Shown: one piece after another, positions 8,795 to 17,112 of the stretch | Position numbering within the stretch: the first letter of the stretch is position 1 | How the letters are laid out: each line of letters opens with the position of its first letter | NCBI GenBank assembly: GCA_021775735.1 | Contig: JAJFHG010000041.1 | Span: forward strand, 124,001-188,000 | From: Hyphomicrobiaceae bacterium | Lineage (GTDB): Bacteria > Pseudomonadota > Alphaproteobacteria > Rhizobiales > Hyphomicrobiaceae | Reading direction: 5' to 3' | DNA length: 64,000 nucleotides | The notes under the pieces: model-generated | The model's database searches: none | The model's input: the letters and a program-made list of their open reading frames with translations, nothing else | Told to the model about the DNA's origin: nothing | Translations under genes and position numbers: made by a program

Positions 8795-8875
8795 AGGAAA
8801 GAGACCCGTGCGCCAAGGGGGGGGGATGGTGGGACAGCGCGGCGGGTCGTGATGCTATTGAAACCGAAAAACATG
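8764..8875 (-). ncRNA. Candidate small RNA with anti-Shine-Dalgarno stretch
   Basis: The minus strand carries a strong terminator with no protein gene ending close to it: the nearest minus-strand gene stops 335 bases away. Just before the terminator stem the RNA would read UUUCCUCC, complementary to a Shine-Dalgarno sequence, followed by a C9 run further 5'. Alphaproteobacterial small RNAs often expose CCUCC loops of this type. The 5' end is a guess from a weak TTGTCC / ATTCAT pair around 8880-8905. Read-through from the lyase-like gene at 9130 is the alternative explanation. Confidence 0.35.
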
Positions 8876-9129
8876 AATGACACAACGCATATTACGGACA
8901 ACTTGATTTGTACGTAAAGCAACACTCACAGCAATAGATGCAATTCATTTTAAATCGAATGCGCGCATGATTTACGCTTGGTTTACAAGCGCTTTTATTT
9001 CAAATTTGATGTTATTATAGTCGCGCGGTCCCTCACCCTGTACGCGGTCAACGCAAGTCGACGCGAGAACAGAAACAAACCTAGTTACAGACGATGAATA
9101 AGCAAATGTTGACTGGAAAGAGCCGCACT

Positions 9130-10014
9130 CTACTTCCAAGACATTTCCATTGGCGATACGCGTATAATGCTGTCTTTTTTCAAGTCAACTTGGCCGCGGC
9201 CATACGGCGTACCATGAGAGATATGGTAGAGAGCTGTATCAAATTTTACAGACTTGGTGTGCGTAAGCTTAGCAGCAGCGTTATCAACAATGATGTCGCC
9301 ATCAAGCCAGAGACGGACTTTGCCATTGCTTTGACCCACATCATTCATGACGAGTTCTTGTTCTAACTTATGCCAACGACCCGGCACGAGATCTTTCTTT
9401 GTATCAATATCCAGCATGTTAGCATCCGTCCGGCTGGTTGGGTCATACGCAATGAAACGTAACGTCCCGGATTTTGTCCACGTAAGGTGAGACCTGAAGT
9501 TACGCACCAACTCCTCTTCGTCATACTCGTCCGTCTCATCAAGCTGCTGGATTTGCTCAGATGCGACGCCCGGCAAAATACCACCAGCGGCAAAATCAAA
9601 ATCTTGAGGAAGCCAAACGTCGTAGGCAAAGCATACTGAGTTTGCTCCGTTCAACCGGGACGGTTGCCACGGGAAACCTGCACCACCTTTTTTGTTATGG
9701 GCGCTGGTAACATCATCCTTTTTGAGTGCAAATTCGAAGATGCCGGAAACCGGTGCATCCGAGGCCGGCTCAACCTTCAGCTTTTCGATCAGGCCCCAAT
9801 CTTGAGAGCTGGAACGGCCTTGCAGGGTCGAGGCGGTTATAAATTCACCATTACCTTGCTCAAGGTTGAGAGATACCGAAGGCGGGTAATACGTTGAACA
9901 TGGCTCAATCACTTCTGGGTTCATCGAATCATAAACGAAATAGACACCGAGTATTAGGATGGCTGCAATCCCAATCAAGTTGACTTTCAGATTGATGCTC
10001 ATTGGCTTGCCCAT
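9130..10014 (-). CDS. Secreted/anchored polysaccharide-lyase-like protein (PL14-type fold)
   Basis: 294 residues with a hydrophobic N-terminal helix (~12-28) that is an uncleaved anchor or a signal peptide. The rest resembles the jelly-roll domain of polysaccharide lyase family 14-like proteins: YDVWLPQDFDFAAGGILPG in the first half matches their 'F-x-x-G-G-K-L-P-G' strand, followed by a LTWTKSGTLRFIAY strand, PGRWHKLEQELVMND and a terminal GRVRLWLDGDIIVDN-like strand with later SHGTPYG. Such domains bind or cleave alginate-like or glucuronan polymers. Catalytic residues cannot be assigned safely, and no other polysaccharide gene is near. Start choice is uncertain: the ATG at 10014 has a GGGCGGG upstream, and an in-frame ATG lies four codons later. 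Confidence 0.6.
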   Translation of the reverse strand: MGKPMSINLKVNLIGIAAILILGVYFVYDSMNPEVIEPCSTYYPPSVSLNLEQGNGEFITASTLQGRSSSQDWGLIEKLKVEPASDAPVSGIFEFALKKDDVTSAHNKKGGAGFPWQPSRLNGANSVCFAYDVWLPQDFDFAAGGILPGVASEQIQQLDETDEYDEEELVRNFRSHLTWTKSGTLRFIAYDPTSRTDANMLDIDTKKDLVPGRWHKLEQELVMNDVGQSNGKVRLWLDGDIIVDNAAAKLTHTKSVKFDTALYHISHGTPYGRGQVDLKKDSIIRVSPMEMSWK

Positions 10015-10236
10015 GTGGTGTCCCGCCCAGATAAAAACGATACGCTAAAAAACTGAGATAGCGTGAAGGCGCCAGCAAGAACCGTCCCGCAAGCGCTTAA
10101 ATCCCATAACTGGTTTAGAGCAAAGAGCTGAAGGATGTGCGAACTTGCCGGTGTGAAAAGTGTTAAAGTGGGGTTAGGGGCTGCTTCGCGATGAGCCAAT
10201 TTACATTTTTTGAGCGGTAGAGAAAAACAAGGCGCA

Positions 10237-11646
10237 TTAAAGCCGTACAACTTTTCCAGGATTGAGAATGTTATGCGGGTCAAGCGCCCGCTTTAGGTCT
10301 TGCATAACCGAGATCCCTTGTCCTGCTTCCTGCTCAAGATATTCAATTTTTCCCTGCCCAATGCCATGCTCACCGGAGCACGTTCCGCCAAATTTGTGAG
10401 CAGAGACAACCAATCTGTCACGAAGCTCCATAACGGCTTGGGTCTGGCGTTCATCACTGCCGTCAAAAGCCGGCAAGACATGGAAATTCCCATCGCCAAC
10501 GTGCCCCACAATGGGAGCTGTAAGTTCAAGTCGCGCAATATCCGCCTGCGCTTCTGCAATCGCCTCTGACAGTCTCGACACTGGCACACAAACGTCTGTG
10601 GCAAGGACCGTTGCTTCAGGCCAAGCCGTTTTTAGGGCTGAAAATGCACTGTGCCGAGCCTGCCAAAGTTTTTCCCGCTGGTCAGGGTCCGACGCGACGT
10701 TGATCGTTGTGCTGTGATGTCGATCAGCCAATTTCTCAAACGATTGAAACAGACGCTCTGTCTCACCAATGCGTCCATGAAACTCCACAAACAGTGTCGG
10801 CAATTCAGGGAATTCAGTTCCTGAATGTTGATTGACCGCATGCAAAATTTTATCATCCAGAAGCTCGATACGCGCTGGCCTGAGACCCGATCCAATGGCG
10901 GAAATCACAGTTTCACATGCCGCGTTGAGATCTTTAAATCCTGCAACAACAACCGCCGTTTCCTGCGGCCGTGGGTGCAGCTTTAGGGACAACGCACTGA
11001 TCAGCCCAAGTGTCCCTTCTGATCCTACAAACAGATGCGTGAGATCATAACCTGCTGACGACTTTGGTGCCTCCGTTGCCGTTTTTATCACCCGCCCATC
11101 ACTCATCACGACTTCAAGTGACTGCACATTTTCGCGCATGGTGCCATAACGCACTGTATTCGTGCCAGACGCGCGGGTGGCCGCCATGCCCCCCAACGTT
11201 GCTTCACCCGCCCCAGGATCAACACTAAAAAAGAATGATGTATCGGCGAGGTAGTGATTGAGTGCGGACAGGGTCACGCCAGCTTCAACACACACAGTGA
11301 GGTCACGTGTATTGAACGCTGTGATACGGTTCATTTTTGTAAAATCAATCGACAAACCGCCAAACGGTGCGTTGACGTGCCCCTCAAGGGAGGTGCCACC
11401 TCCAAACCCTATGAGTGGTACTTTATGCTTTGAAGCAATGGTTGCGATACGGGCAAGCTCTGCTGTTGAGCGTGGTTGAACGACCGCATCAGGCGGCTGG
11501 GGCGCAATCCAAGTCAGAGTATGGGCATGAGACGCACACGTATGACCATCCTGCAGCACACGGCCTGGCAATGAGTGTTCGATATCGCTCAGGCTTGCCA
11601 GCAGGTTTTCTTTGGAGACACGGTCCATTTCGAATGATGACGCCAC
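10237..11646 (-). CDS. FAD-linked oxidase, D-lactate/2-hydroxyacid dehydrogenase type
   Basis: 469 residues, the normal length for the GlcD/Dld-type FAD-binding (PCMH) family. The FAD-binding half shows PRSTAELARIA, GGGTSLEGH (pyrophosphate loop), DPGAGEATLGGMAATRASG and VGSEGTLG; the C-terminal cap ends with HVGDGNFH, CSGEHGIGQGK and DPHNILNPGK, which hold the substrate metal/histidine site. It most resembles cytochrome-linked D-lactate dehydrogenases, oxidising D-lactate or a related 2-hydroxyacid and passing electrons to the respiratory chain. The start is GTG at 11646, six bases after AAAGG. It appears to be a single gene. The exact substrate (D-lactate, glycolate or 2-hydroxyglutarate) is not decided by sequence. 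Confidence 0.88.
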   Translation of the reverse strand: MASSFEMDRVSKENLLASLSDIEHSLPGRVLQDGHTCASHAHTLTWIAPQPPDAVVQPRSTAELARIATIASKHKVPLIGFGGGTSLEGHVNAPFGGLSIDFTKMNRITAFNTRDLTVCVEAGVTLSALNHYLADTSFFFSVDPGAGEATLGGMAATRASGTNTVRYGTMRENVQSLEVVMSDGRVIKTATEAPKSSAGYDLTHLFVGSEGTLGLISALSLKLHPRPQETAVVVAGFKDLNAACETVISAIGSGLRPARIELLDDKILHAVNQHSGTEFPELPTLFVEFHGRIGETERLFQSFEKLADRHHSTTINVASDPDQREKLWQARHSAFSALKTAWPEATVLATDVCVPVSRLSEAIAEAQADIARLELTAPIVGHVGDGNFHVLPAFDGSDERQTQAVMELRDRLVVSAHKFGGTCSGEHGIGQGKIEYLEQEAGQGISVMQDLKRALDPHNILNPGKVVRL

Positions 11647-11876
11647 TGAAGACCTTTCTTAGTTCATGGTGCCGACACGGTAGCCTTCGCGAAACGCCTC
11701 AAGAAAACACGGCTGGGCCCTTTGCAGGTCCTTTTCATGTCTTGGTGCACGAGATGTAGCAAATCCTGCATTGATCTAACTACGGTCGCACTTGTGTTGC
11801 ATACCCAGCCCATAACATAAAACCGACCCGTCATGAGGTGACAGACGCAACGTCAGTTGATAGGACACATTTGAAT

Positions 11877-13160
11877 ATGACCACACCACCTGATGACGAA
11901 AGAAAAGTTATTTCAATGAGCACCTCACCGCACCAATCAGTGTCAAGCAGCGTTGTACCATTTGGTTTTCAATCGCAGAGACCAACTCATTTCCTGATAC
12001 ACTTTGCAGCACTTGCGCTGTTTGCCTCTCTTCTCGCGACGATGTTGGTTAGTGATGCTAACGCCCAGCGCTCAAACACACGTATCATTGTTGCCCAAGA
12101 TATTTCTACCCGCACCAAACAGGTTGTCTTGGATGCCAGCAAAGCGCGCGGTGCATTTCGTAATATACGCCTCATCAATCGTGGCACGCGAATTCGATTT
12201 CAAGGTCTGCGCATTGTTTATCATGATGGCACCTTTGATCGGATTGGACGGTCGTTCAGCCTGCGTTCTGGCGAGCGCACACGTATCTTGAACAAAGGCA
12301 ATAAACTCAAATTCGTCGATAAGGTTATTGCTAATATCCGTCCGATACGACGCCGGCGTTTTAGCCGGACGCGCCTGGAACTCCAGGGCACGCAAACACG
12401 CCGCGAAGCACGTCTGACGCCGGGTGGTCGTAACAATGCTGCTCTTCCCGAAGACGCAGACAATCACAATGTCCTGTTTGGATATCGCAACGTTGGCTTT
12501 AATGTTGATCGCGAAGACATCAAGATTGGCCGCGAAATCGGTCGTTTCAGTCACTTACGCCTCAACGCTTATGGCAATGACGTGTTTGTACGTGATGTAC
12601 GTATCGACTATGTCGACGGCACAAAACAATTCATTCCATTCAGCACAAAAATACAAAAGGGTAAGTCGTCAGAGTGGTTTAAGGTTCGCACGTCACGATT
12701 TATCGACAAGATTGTATTGATATATCGCCCGCAAAAGGGGCGCAAACAAACAGCGCGTATAGAAGTAACCGGTCAATACGCAAAGAATTGGCTCGATCCG
12801 GCTGGTGAGGGGCGCAAATATAACGATGGTTGGGTGCTTCTTGGCGCTGAAACAGCTGGTGCGATTGGTTACGATACTGACACCATTGCGGTTGGTCGAA
12901 ATAAAGGTGGTTTCAAAGAACTCAGACTGAAGGTTCGGGATCGCTCCATTACGTTACGCGCGTTGCGTGTTGTTTATAGCAACGGCAATTCAAAACTCTT
13001 CAAACTCACCCAACGCGTCGACCCTGGACAAACGGTCGGTCCATTGGCATTGCCCAACGGGCGTACCGCAATCGCCAAAATAGAGGCTAAATATCGCTCA
13101 CGTTTGTTTTTTGGAAAAGGACAGGGCACGGCGATGGTCGAGGTTTGGGGTCGCCATTAA
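11877..13160 (+). CDS. Exported protein made of three DUF2541-like repeats
   Basis: About 427 residues. An N-terminal hydrophobic segment ends in SDANAQ, a good signal-peptidase site. The mature part is three repeats of ~110 residues, each reading roughly 'I-x-V-G-R-x-x-G-x-F-x-x-L-R-L ... R-x-V-Y-x-[DN]-G ... I-x-x-G ... F-I-D-K-I-x-x-x-Y-R-x-x-G-x-x-A-x-I-E-V-x-G'. The second and third open with VLFGYRNVG and VLLGAETAG. This resembles DUF2541-type domains of exported proteobacterial proteins of unknown function. The frame is open from a GTG at 11838; I chose ATG 11877 (AGGA upstream), and an ATG at 11917 would give a shorter signal region. The neighbour at 13426 has five copies of the same repeat. 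No known activity. Confidence 0.72.
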   Translation: MTTPPDDERKVISMSTSPHQSVSSSVVPFGFQSQRPTHFLIHFAALALFASLLATMLVSDANAQRSNTRIIVAQDISTRTKQVVLDASKARGAFRNIRLINRGTRIRFQGLRIVYHDGTFDRIGRSFSLRSGERTRILNKGNKLKFVDKVIANIRPIRRRRFSRTRLELQGTQTRREARLTPGGRNNAALPEDADNHNVLFGYRNVGFNVDREDIKIGREIGRFSHLRLNAYGNDVFVRDVRIDYVDGTKQFIPFSTKIQKGKSSEWFKVRTSRFIDKIVLIYRPQKGRKQTARIEVTGQYAKNWLDPAGEGRKYNDGWVLLGAETAGAIGYDTDTIAVGRNKGGFKELRLKVRDRSITLRALRVVYSNGNSKLFKLTQRVDPGQTVGPLALPNGRTAIAKIEAKYRSRLFFGKGQGTAMVEVWGRH

Positions 13161-13161
13161 G

Positions 13162-13175
13162 TTGATATAAATCAA
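13162..13175. promoter_or_regulatory. Perfect FNR/FixK-type operator TTGAT-N4-ATCAA
   Basis: TTGATATAAATCAA, a perfect dyad matching the consensus of FNR, FnrL and FixK regulators. It begins two bases after the stop codon of the first repeat-protein gene and 250 bases before the start of the second. If functional it would act on the second gene from a distant promoter, or on a promoter within the gap. The dyad is seen directly; regulation is inference. Confidence 0.45.
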
Positions 13176-13425
13176 CCCCTTGTGCACAGCCATGCTGCGC
13201 TGCAACTCAGTTTACCAATTCTTCTGGGTGCCTCAAACAAGTCTATTTATGTCCGCAATCTAAATGCTCTTTCTGGTTTGAAGTGTCTTTTTTTGATCAC
13301 GCCGCTCGGATAATGTTCGTAATGACCGTATGTCAGCGTGTGAAAAAACTCTCGGCATCGGACTTCTCTGCTGGTGACTTCAAATGCACCTGCAAATAAC
13401 AATAACTGATCCCGGGAGGCACGCC

Positions 13426-15324
13426 GTGCTGCGTCAGATCCTTATCGCCTTTTTCGCTGTCCTAACAGCTGCAGCTCCTGCTGCCGCGCAGCGGAGCTTC
13501 GACATTCCAGGTCTTGGCACCATTCAATTTGGCGGTGGCCAAAACCGACAGGTTGACCAACGGCGGATTGACCAACGTTTTAAGGTCCTCGACCGAAAGC
13601 GTAATTACAACGACGAAAGCCGTATCGTGTTTGATGTCGGTCGCCGTCAGGGTCGATTTAGCCAATTGCGCATCAGAGCGATTGGCAAGGTCTTACGTAT
13701 CACGAGCATGCAAGTTGTCTTTGGCAACGGCAAATCCCAAGACATTGATGTCTATCAAGCTATTCAGCCAGGTGAAGTGTCAGCCCCACTCGATCTAACA
13801 GGAGATGCCCGCGGAATACGTCGGGTTGTCCTAACAAAACGACGGGCATGGCAACGTGAGCGCGGTGAAGTCGAGCTACTTGGACTCCCGGATGAAACCG
13901 GTGATTACAAGTTGATTGGCAGTGAGCGCCACAGAGATCGTGATCGCGACATCGAATTTGATGTCGGCGGATCTAAAGGGCGTTTTGACAGTATACGCCT
14001 GCGCGCGCTTGGCGAGCCAGTCCGTATCACAACGATTGATGTGACGTTCGGCAATCGCAGAACGCAATCTATTCGCTATTTCAAGACGCTTAAACCTGGT
14101 TACTTGTCAGAACCGCTTGATTTGCAAGGTGACAGTCGCGGCATTCGCCGTATCGTTATTAACAAACGTCGTTCTTATGCCAATGGTCGTGGCACGTTGC
14201 AGTTGCTTGGCCTTCCAGGCAGCGCACCACCACCCGTAGCAGAACCGCGCTACTCAGTACTTGGTACAGAACGCACTGGTCGCCGCGGTGAAGATGTTGT
14301 CTTTAACGATATCAATTCACGCAATCGCTGGGATGAAATACGCATCAAAGCTCTTGATCGGGCTATCAGGATTGATGACGTTGTGATCGTGTTTGGTAAC
14401 GGAAAACGCCAACGCGTTGATATTGACCAGCGCTTACGCCCGGGCGAAGCGACACGCGCAATTCCTCTCGATGGTCGCAACGCACGCAGAATTGACCGTA
14501 TCCGTGTCGATGTGAACCGCCGTAGAGGTCCACGTGGTCGCTTGCAGGTGCTTGGTGTTGGTCCCAAAGCTGCCCCACCCCCACGTCGTCCACGTCGAGC
14601 GGCACAACAAAAAGTGCCCGAAGGTTGGGTCTTGTTTGGCTCTGAAACCGTTGGCACACGGGCTGAGCGTCAAGTGCTACCCATTGGCAAAGACGCTGGT
14701 ATTTTCGACCGAATTACCTTCCGTGCCTTGCGCAACGACATTCATATTCGAGACGTAACCGTTGTTTACGGCAATGGTAACCGTGATCGTCGTGATATCG
14801 ATCTGCTGGTTCCCGCTGGCTACGGCACACCACCGATTGATCTCAAAACAGGGCGCCGTAGTGGCCGCTTTATTCGCGAGATTATTGTGACCTACCGTTC
14901 AGAAGGACGTCGCTGGGGCAACAATACTGCTCTCCTGCAAGTCTACGGCGAGTATGCGGACGAGTGGCTGAAAGGCAGAGACCGCGCCAGTGATCGTGGA
15001 CAATGGATCCGACTTGGTGCTCGCAGAGCTGCAATGTTCAACAAGGACAACGACTCGATCAATGTTGGAAAACGCTTTGGTCGCTTTAGAGCTGTGCAGG
15101 TGCGCGTTCACAAAAGCAAAGTCAAAATTTATGGCATGACCATCACCTATGAAAATGGGACGACGGAAAAAGTGCCAATCTACGGTAAAATCAGCAAGGG
15201 GGGTTCAAGCGCACCTTTTGACCTCAAAGGCCGCAAACGCTTTATTCGGCATATTGACCTCAGGTATAAGACGAGCTTCAGCCTTCGCGGCGATGCTGTC
15301 GTAGAGGTCTGGGGCCTGCGCTAA
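13426..15324 (+). CDS. Exported protein made of five DUF2541-like repeats
   Basis: 632 residues. I start it at GTG 13426 because GGGAGG lies six bases before it and the protein then begins directly with a clean signal peptide (VLRQILIAFFAVLTAAAPAAAQ). An in-frame ATG at 13384 lacks a ribosome site. After a short linker there are five ~110-residue repeats, each with 'I-x-F-D-V-G-x-x-x-G-R-F-x-x-[IL]-R-[IL]-[KR]-A-[IL]-x-x-x-[IV]-R-I-x-x-[IM]-x-V-x-F-G-N-G' followed by 'L-x-P-G ... R-x-I-R-R-[IV]-x-[IV]-x-x-[KR]-R'. The predicted fold is all-beta and very basic (Arg-rich). It pairs with the three-repeat gene upstream. A good terminator follows. Likely periplasmic or surface; function unknown. 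Confidence 0.78.
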   Translation: MLRQILIAFFAVLTAAAPAAAQRSFDIPGLGTIQFGGGQNRQVDQRRIDQRFKVLDRKRNYNDESRIVFDVGRRQGRFSQLRIRAIGKVLRITSMQVVFGNGKSQDIDVYQAIQPGEVSAPLDLTGDARGIRRVVLTKRRAWQRERGEVELLGLPDETGDYKLIGSERHRDRDRDIEFDVGGSKGRFDSIRLRALGEPVRITTIDVTFGNRRTQSIRYFKTLKPGYLSEPLDLQGDSRGIRRIVINKRRSYANGRGTLQLLGLPGSAPPPVAEPRYSVLGTERTGRRGEDVVFNDINSRNRWDEIRIKALDRAIRIDDVVIVFGNGKRQRVDIDQRLRPGEATRAIPLDGRNARRIDRIRVDVNRRRGPRGRLQVLGVGPKAAPPPRRPRRAAQQKVPEGWVLFGSETVGTRAERQVLPIGKDAGIFDRITFRALRNDIHIRDVTVVYGNGNRDRRDIDLLVPAGYGTPPIDLKTGRRSGRFIREIIVTYRSEGRRWGNNTALLQVYGEYADEWLKGRDRASDRGQWIRLGARRAAMFNKDNDSINVGKRFGRFRAVQVRVHKSKVKIYGMTITYENGTTEKVPIYGKISKGGSSAPFDLKGRKRFIRHIDLRYKTSFSLRGDAVVEVWGLR

Positions 15325-15353
15325 ACGCTACCCAAACATACAGAATAAATACA

Positions 15354-15385
15354 CCAGCCCAATTGAGTTTGGGCTGGTTTTTTTT
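15354..15385 (+). terminator. Rho-independent terminator after repeat-protein gene
   Basis: Stem CCAGCCCAA / TTGGGCTGG with a six-base loop followed by eight T, 29 bases after the stop of the five-repeat gene. There is no matching A-run on the left, so it is one-directional. Confidence 0.9.
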
Positions 15386-15420
15386 ACTTCTTGGGCAGAG
15401 GCTATCTAAGATGGTTCGAT

Positions 15421-16293
15421 CTAGCGCGCGAAGCGGTTGGGCACAATCAACCGCGCCGAACGCCCTGGCGTGATATGGGTTGGACAGACATCAAGCGGAT
15501 CACCATCGGCGTGCGCCTTAATCGTGTCTGTTGGACCCTCCAGGCGAATGTCTGTGCCTGTCACAGTCTTGGTCATGGGAGCGGTATGAATGTGGCCCAT
15601 TGCAAGCGCCCACATCTGTCGAATGCGCACCAGTCGCGACGTAGACTGGAACAGCACGACCTGAAACGATCTCTTAGTTATCCCGGCCTGCGGTGCCAAC
15701 ATAAATTCACCACCATATCGACGTGCATTTGCGACCACGGCCCAGGTCGCAGAATGTTTTTTCCCGTCAATCCGCAACTCGAATGTCGGCACGGGTTCTG
15801 CAAGTGTTGCCAAAACAGCGCCAATGTAAGCTGCTTTGCCAATGCGTCCCTTCAAGGCCATGTCGAGGCGATGAATAACCTTGCCGTCAAAACCAAGTCC
15901 GACCATCAGCAGTGATGTATCTGAGCCGAAGCGAGCGGATGAGACACGGTGTTCTGGACCGGCAATCAACACATCGGCGATCAGAACAGGACTTGAGCGC
16001 AGACCAATCTCATGCGCCAATACATTACCCGTACCATTGGGGATCACTCCGAGTGGCACCACCTGACCAGCCTCAGTCTGTAAGAGACGGCGGATTGTGC
16101 CATCACCGCCAGCACCGATCACCGCGTCATATTTTTTGAGCGTTTCGGCATCGTCCAGTTTGCCATGATTGCCTTCCTCGATGCGATCAACACGGCAACT
16201 GCGCGTTGTCAGCTCGCGCACAACTGCTTCAACTCGGTCCTGTCGACCCCGCCCAGCGGTCTTATTGCTGACCAGTAAAAAATGTTTGCGCAT
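15421..16293 (-). CDS. Diacylglycerol kinase-family lipid kinase
   Basis: 290 residues, the usual length of the DagK/YegS/BmrU catalytic family. The nucleotide-binding motif GGDGT (in GAGGDGTIRRLL, near residue 61) and the following PLGVIPNGTGNVLAHEIG loop are intact. The protein opens with LLVSNKTAGRG, matching the family's N-P-x-[AS]-G strand with Lys for Pro. It phosphorylates a lipid such as diacylglycerol, sphingosine-like bases or another lipid alcohol with ATP at the inner face of the membrane. The gene stands alone, convergent with the five-repeat gene. The exact lipid cannot be named. Confidence 0.85.
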   Translation of the reverse strand: MRKHFLLVSNKTAGRGRQDRVEAVVRELTTRSCRVDRIEEGNHGKLDDAETLKKYDAVIGAGGDGTIRRLLQTEAGQVVPLGVIPNGTGNVLAHEIGLRSSPVLIADVLIAGPEHRVSSARFGSDTSLLMVGLGFDGKVIHRLDMALKGRIGKAAYIGAVLATLAEPVPTFELRIDGKKHSATWAVVANARRYGGEFMLAPQAGITKRSFQVVLFQSTSRLVRIRQMWALAMGHIHTAPMTKTVTGTDIRLEGPTDTIKAHADGDPLDVCPTHITPGRSARLIVPNRFAR

Positions 16294-16610
16294 TAAGAGG
16301 CTCTAGGTCACAAATTGGTTTAGATCAGAGAACACCGTGGGGCGCGCTGACGCACCGTTTTGGTGATGGTCATGCAAGAGACCGAACATGCGGCACCCAA
16401 GGCTATCTTGTAGAAACGCACAGATCCGTCCTTGTTGAAACTGCCAAATCATCGATAAACCGTTCATCCGATTTAAAGAACGATGAAAAAACAAAAAAGC
16501 CCCCAGAACGAGACTGGGGGCTAATTTTTTGTGTCGTTGCTATCATAGTGCGTGTGCGCAAAGCCCAATTTGAGCAATCAATCAAAACAGGCAAGCGCCC
16601 AATCACTGCG
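16294..16610. other. Intergenic stretch containing a terminator
   Basis: A 317-base gap between two minus-strand genes. It contains the hairpin at 16492-16530 and, to its left, the likely promoter region of the lipid kinase gene. I see no other feature. Confidence 0.5.
16492..16530 (-). terminator. Terminator after HU gene (possibly bidirectional)
   Basis: Stem AGCCCCCAG / CTGGGGGCT with a seven-base loop. A six-A run on the left reads as U6 on the minus strand, terminating the HU gene 80 bases downstream of its stop. A TTTTTT on the right would also serve plus-strand transcripts. Confidence 0.88.
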
Positions 16611-16970
16611 TTAGCGTGAGCCCAAACGCTCTTTGAGATCTTTCGCAGCCCGGAAAGCAACTTTCTTGGATGCTTTAATCTTGATTGATTCACCGGTTGC
16701 AGGGTTGCGGCCCATACGCGCTGGACGCTTGCGAACCTGCAGAATGCCAAGGCCGCCAATGCGGATCTTGTGGCCCTTCTTCAGGTGTGTCGCCATGGCT
16801 TCAACGAGATCTTCCAAGATTTCAACTGATTGCTTTTTAGGCAATTCATGACCTTCTGCAATTTCTGCCGCCAGTTGGCGCAGGGTCACGGTTTCAATCT
16901 TCTTAGCAGCTGGCTTTTTCTTCGCCTTTGCTTTTGTTTTTGCGGGTGTCTTCTTTGCTCTTAGTGCCAT
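16611..16970 (-). CDS. HU-family DNA-binding protein with Lys/Ala-rich N-terminal tail
   Basis: 119 residues against ~90 for plain HU. Residues 1-25 are a histone H1-like tail of Lys, Ala, Pro and Thr. The HU core follows, with GHKIRIGGLGILQV and the DNA-inserting arm RKRPARMGRNPATGE, including the conserved Pro at the arm tip. It is a nucleoid-associated protein that bends DNA. The family normally has no N-terminal tail; tails on HU are usually C-terminal. An AGAGGG site lies seven bases before the ATG. A second HU-family gene (ihfB) lies at 51490. The tail may give non-specific DNA or RNA binding, or affect compaction. Confidence 0.9.
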   Translation of the reverse strand: MALRAKKTPAKTKAKAKKKPAAKKIETVTLRQLAAEIAEGHELPKKQSVEILEDLVEAMATHLKKGHKIRIGGLGILQVRKRPARMGRNPATGESIKIKASKKVAFRAAKDLKERLGSR

Positions 16971-17112
16971 TTGTATGCCCTCTATAGAATCGAAATGCCG
17001 CGCGGATCATACATCGAATTTCCAGGAAAGGTAGGTTTTATTAGTATTTCTCGGTGGTGCGGCTGTTTTGCGCACATCATATTTCTGGTTCGATGAAAAT
17101 CCCTGAGGCTCA

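Larger units (their letters stand above)
8734..9129. other. Intergenic stretch with terminator, G9 tract and sRNA candidate
   Basis: About 400 bases with no convincing protein gene. The left end has a strong hairpin whose U-run lies on the minus strand, next to a run of nine G at 8817-8825. The right part (8930-9060) is AT-rich and would contain the end region of the lyase-like gene transcript. Longer open frames here overlap the nuclease-like gene in other frames and have no recognisable features. Confidence 0.5.

Noticed and set aside
8446-8925. 159-codon minus-strand frame across the end of the nuclease-like gene
   Set aside because: Antisense to a well-supported gene and runs through the terminator stem; no motif.
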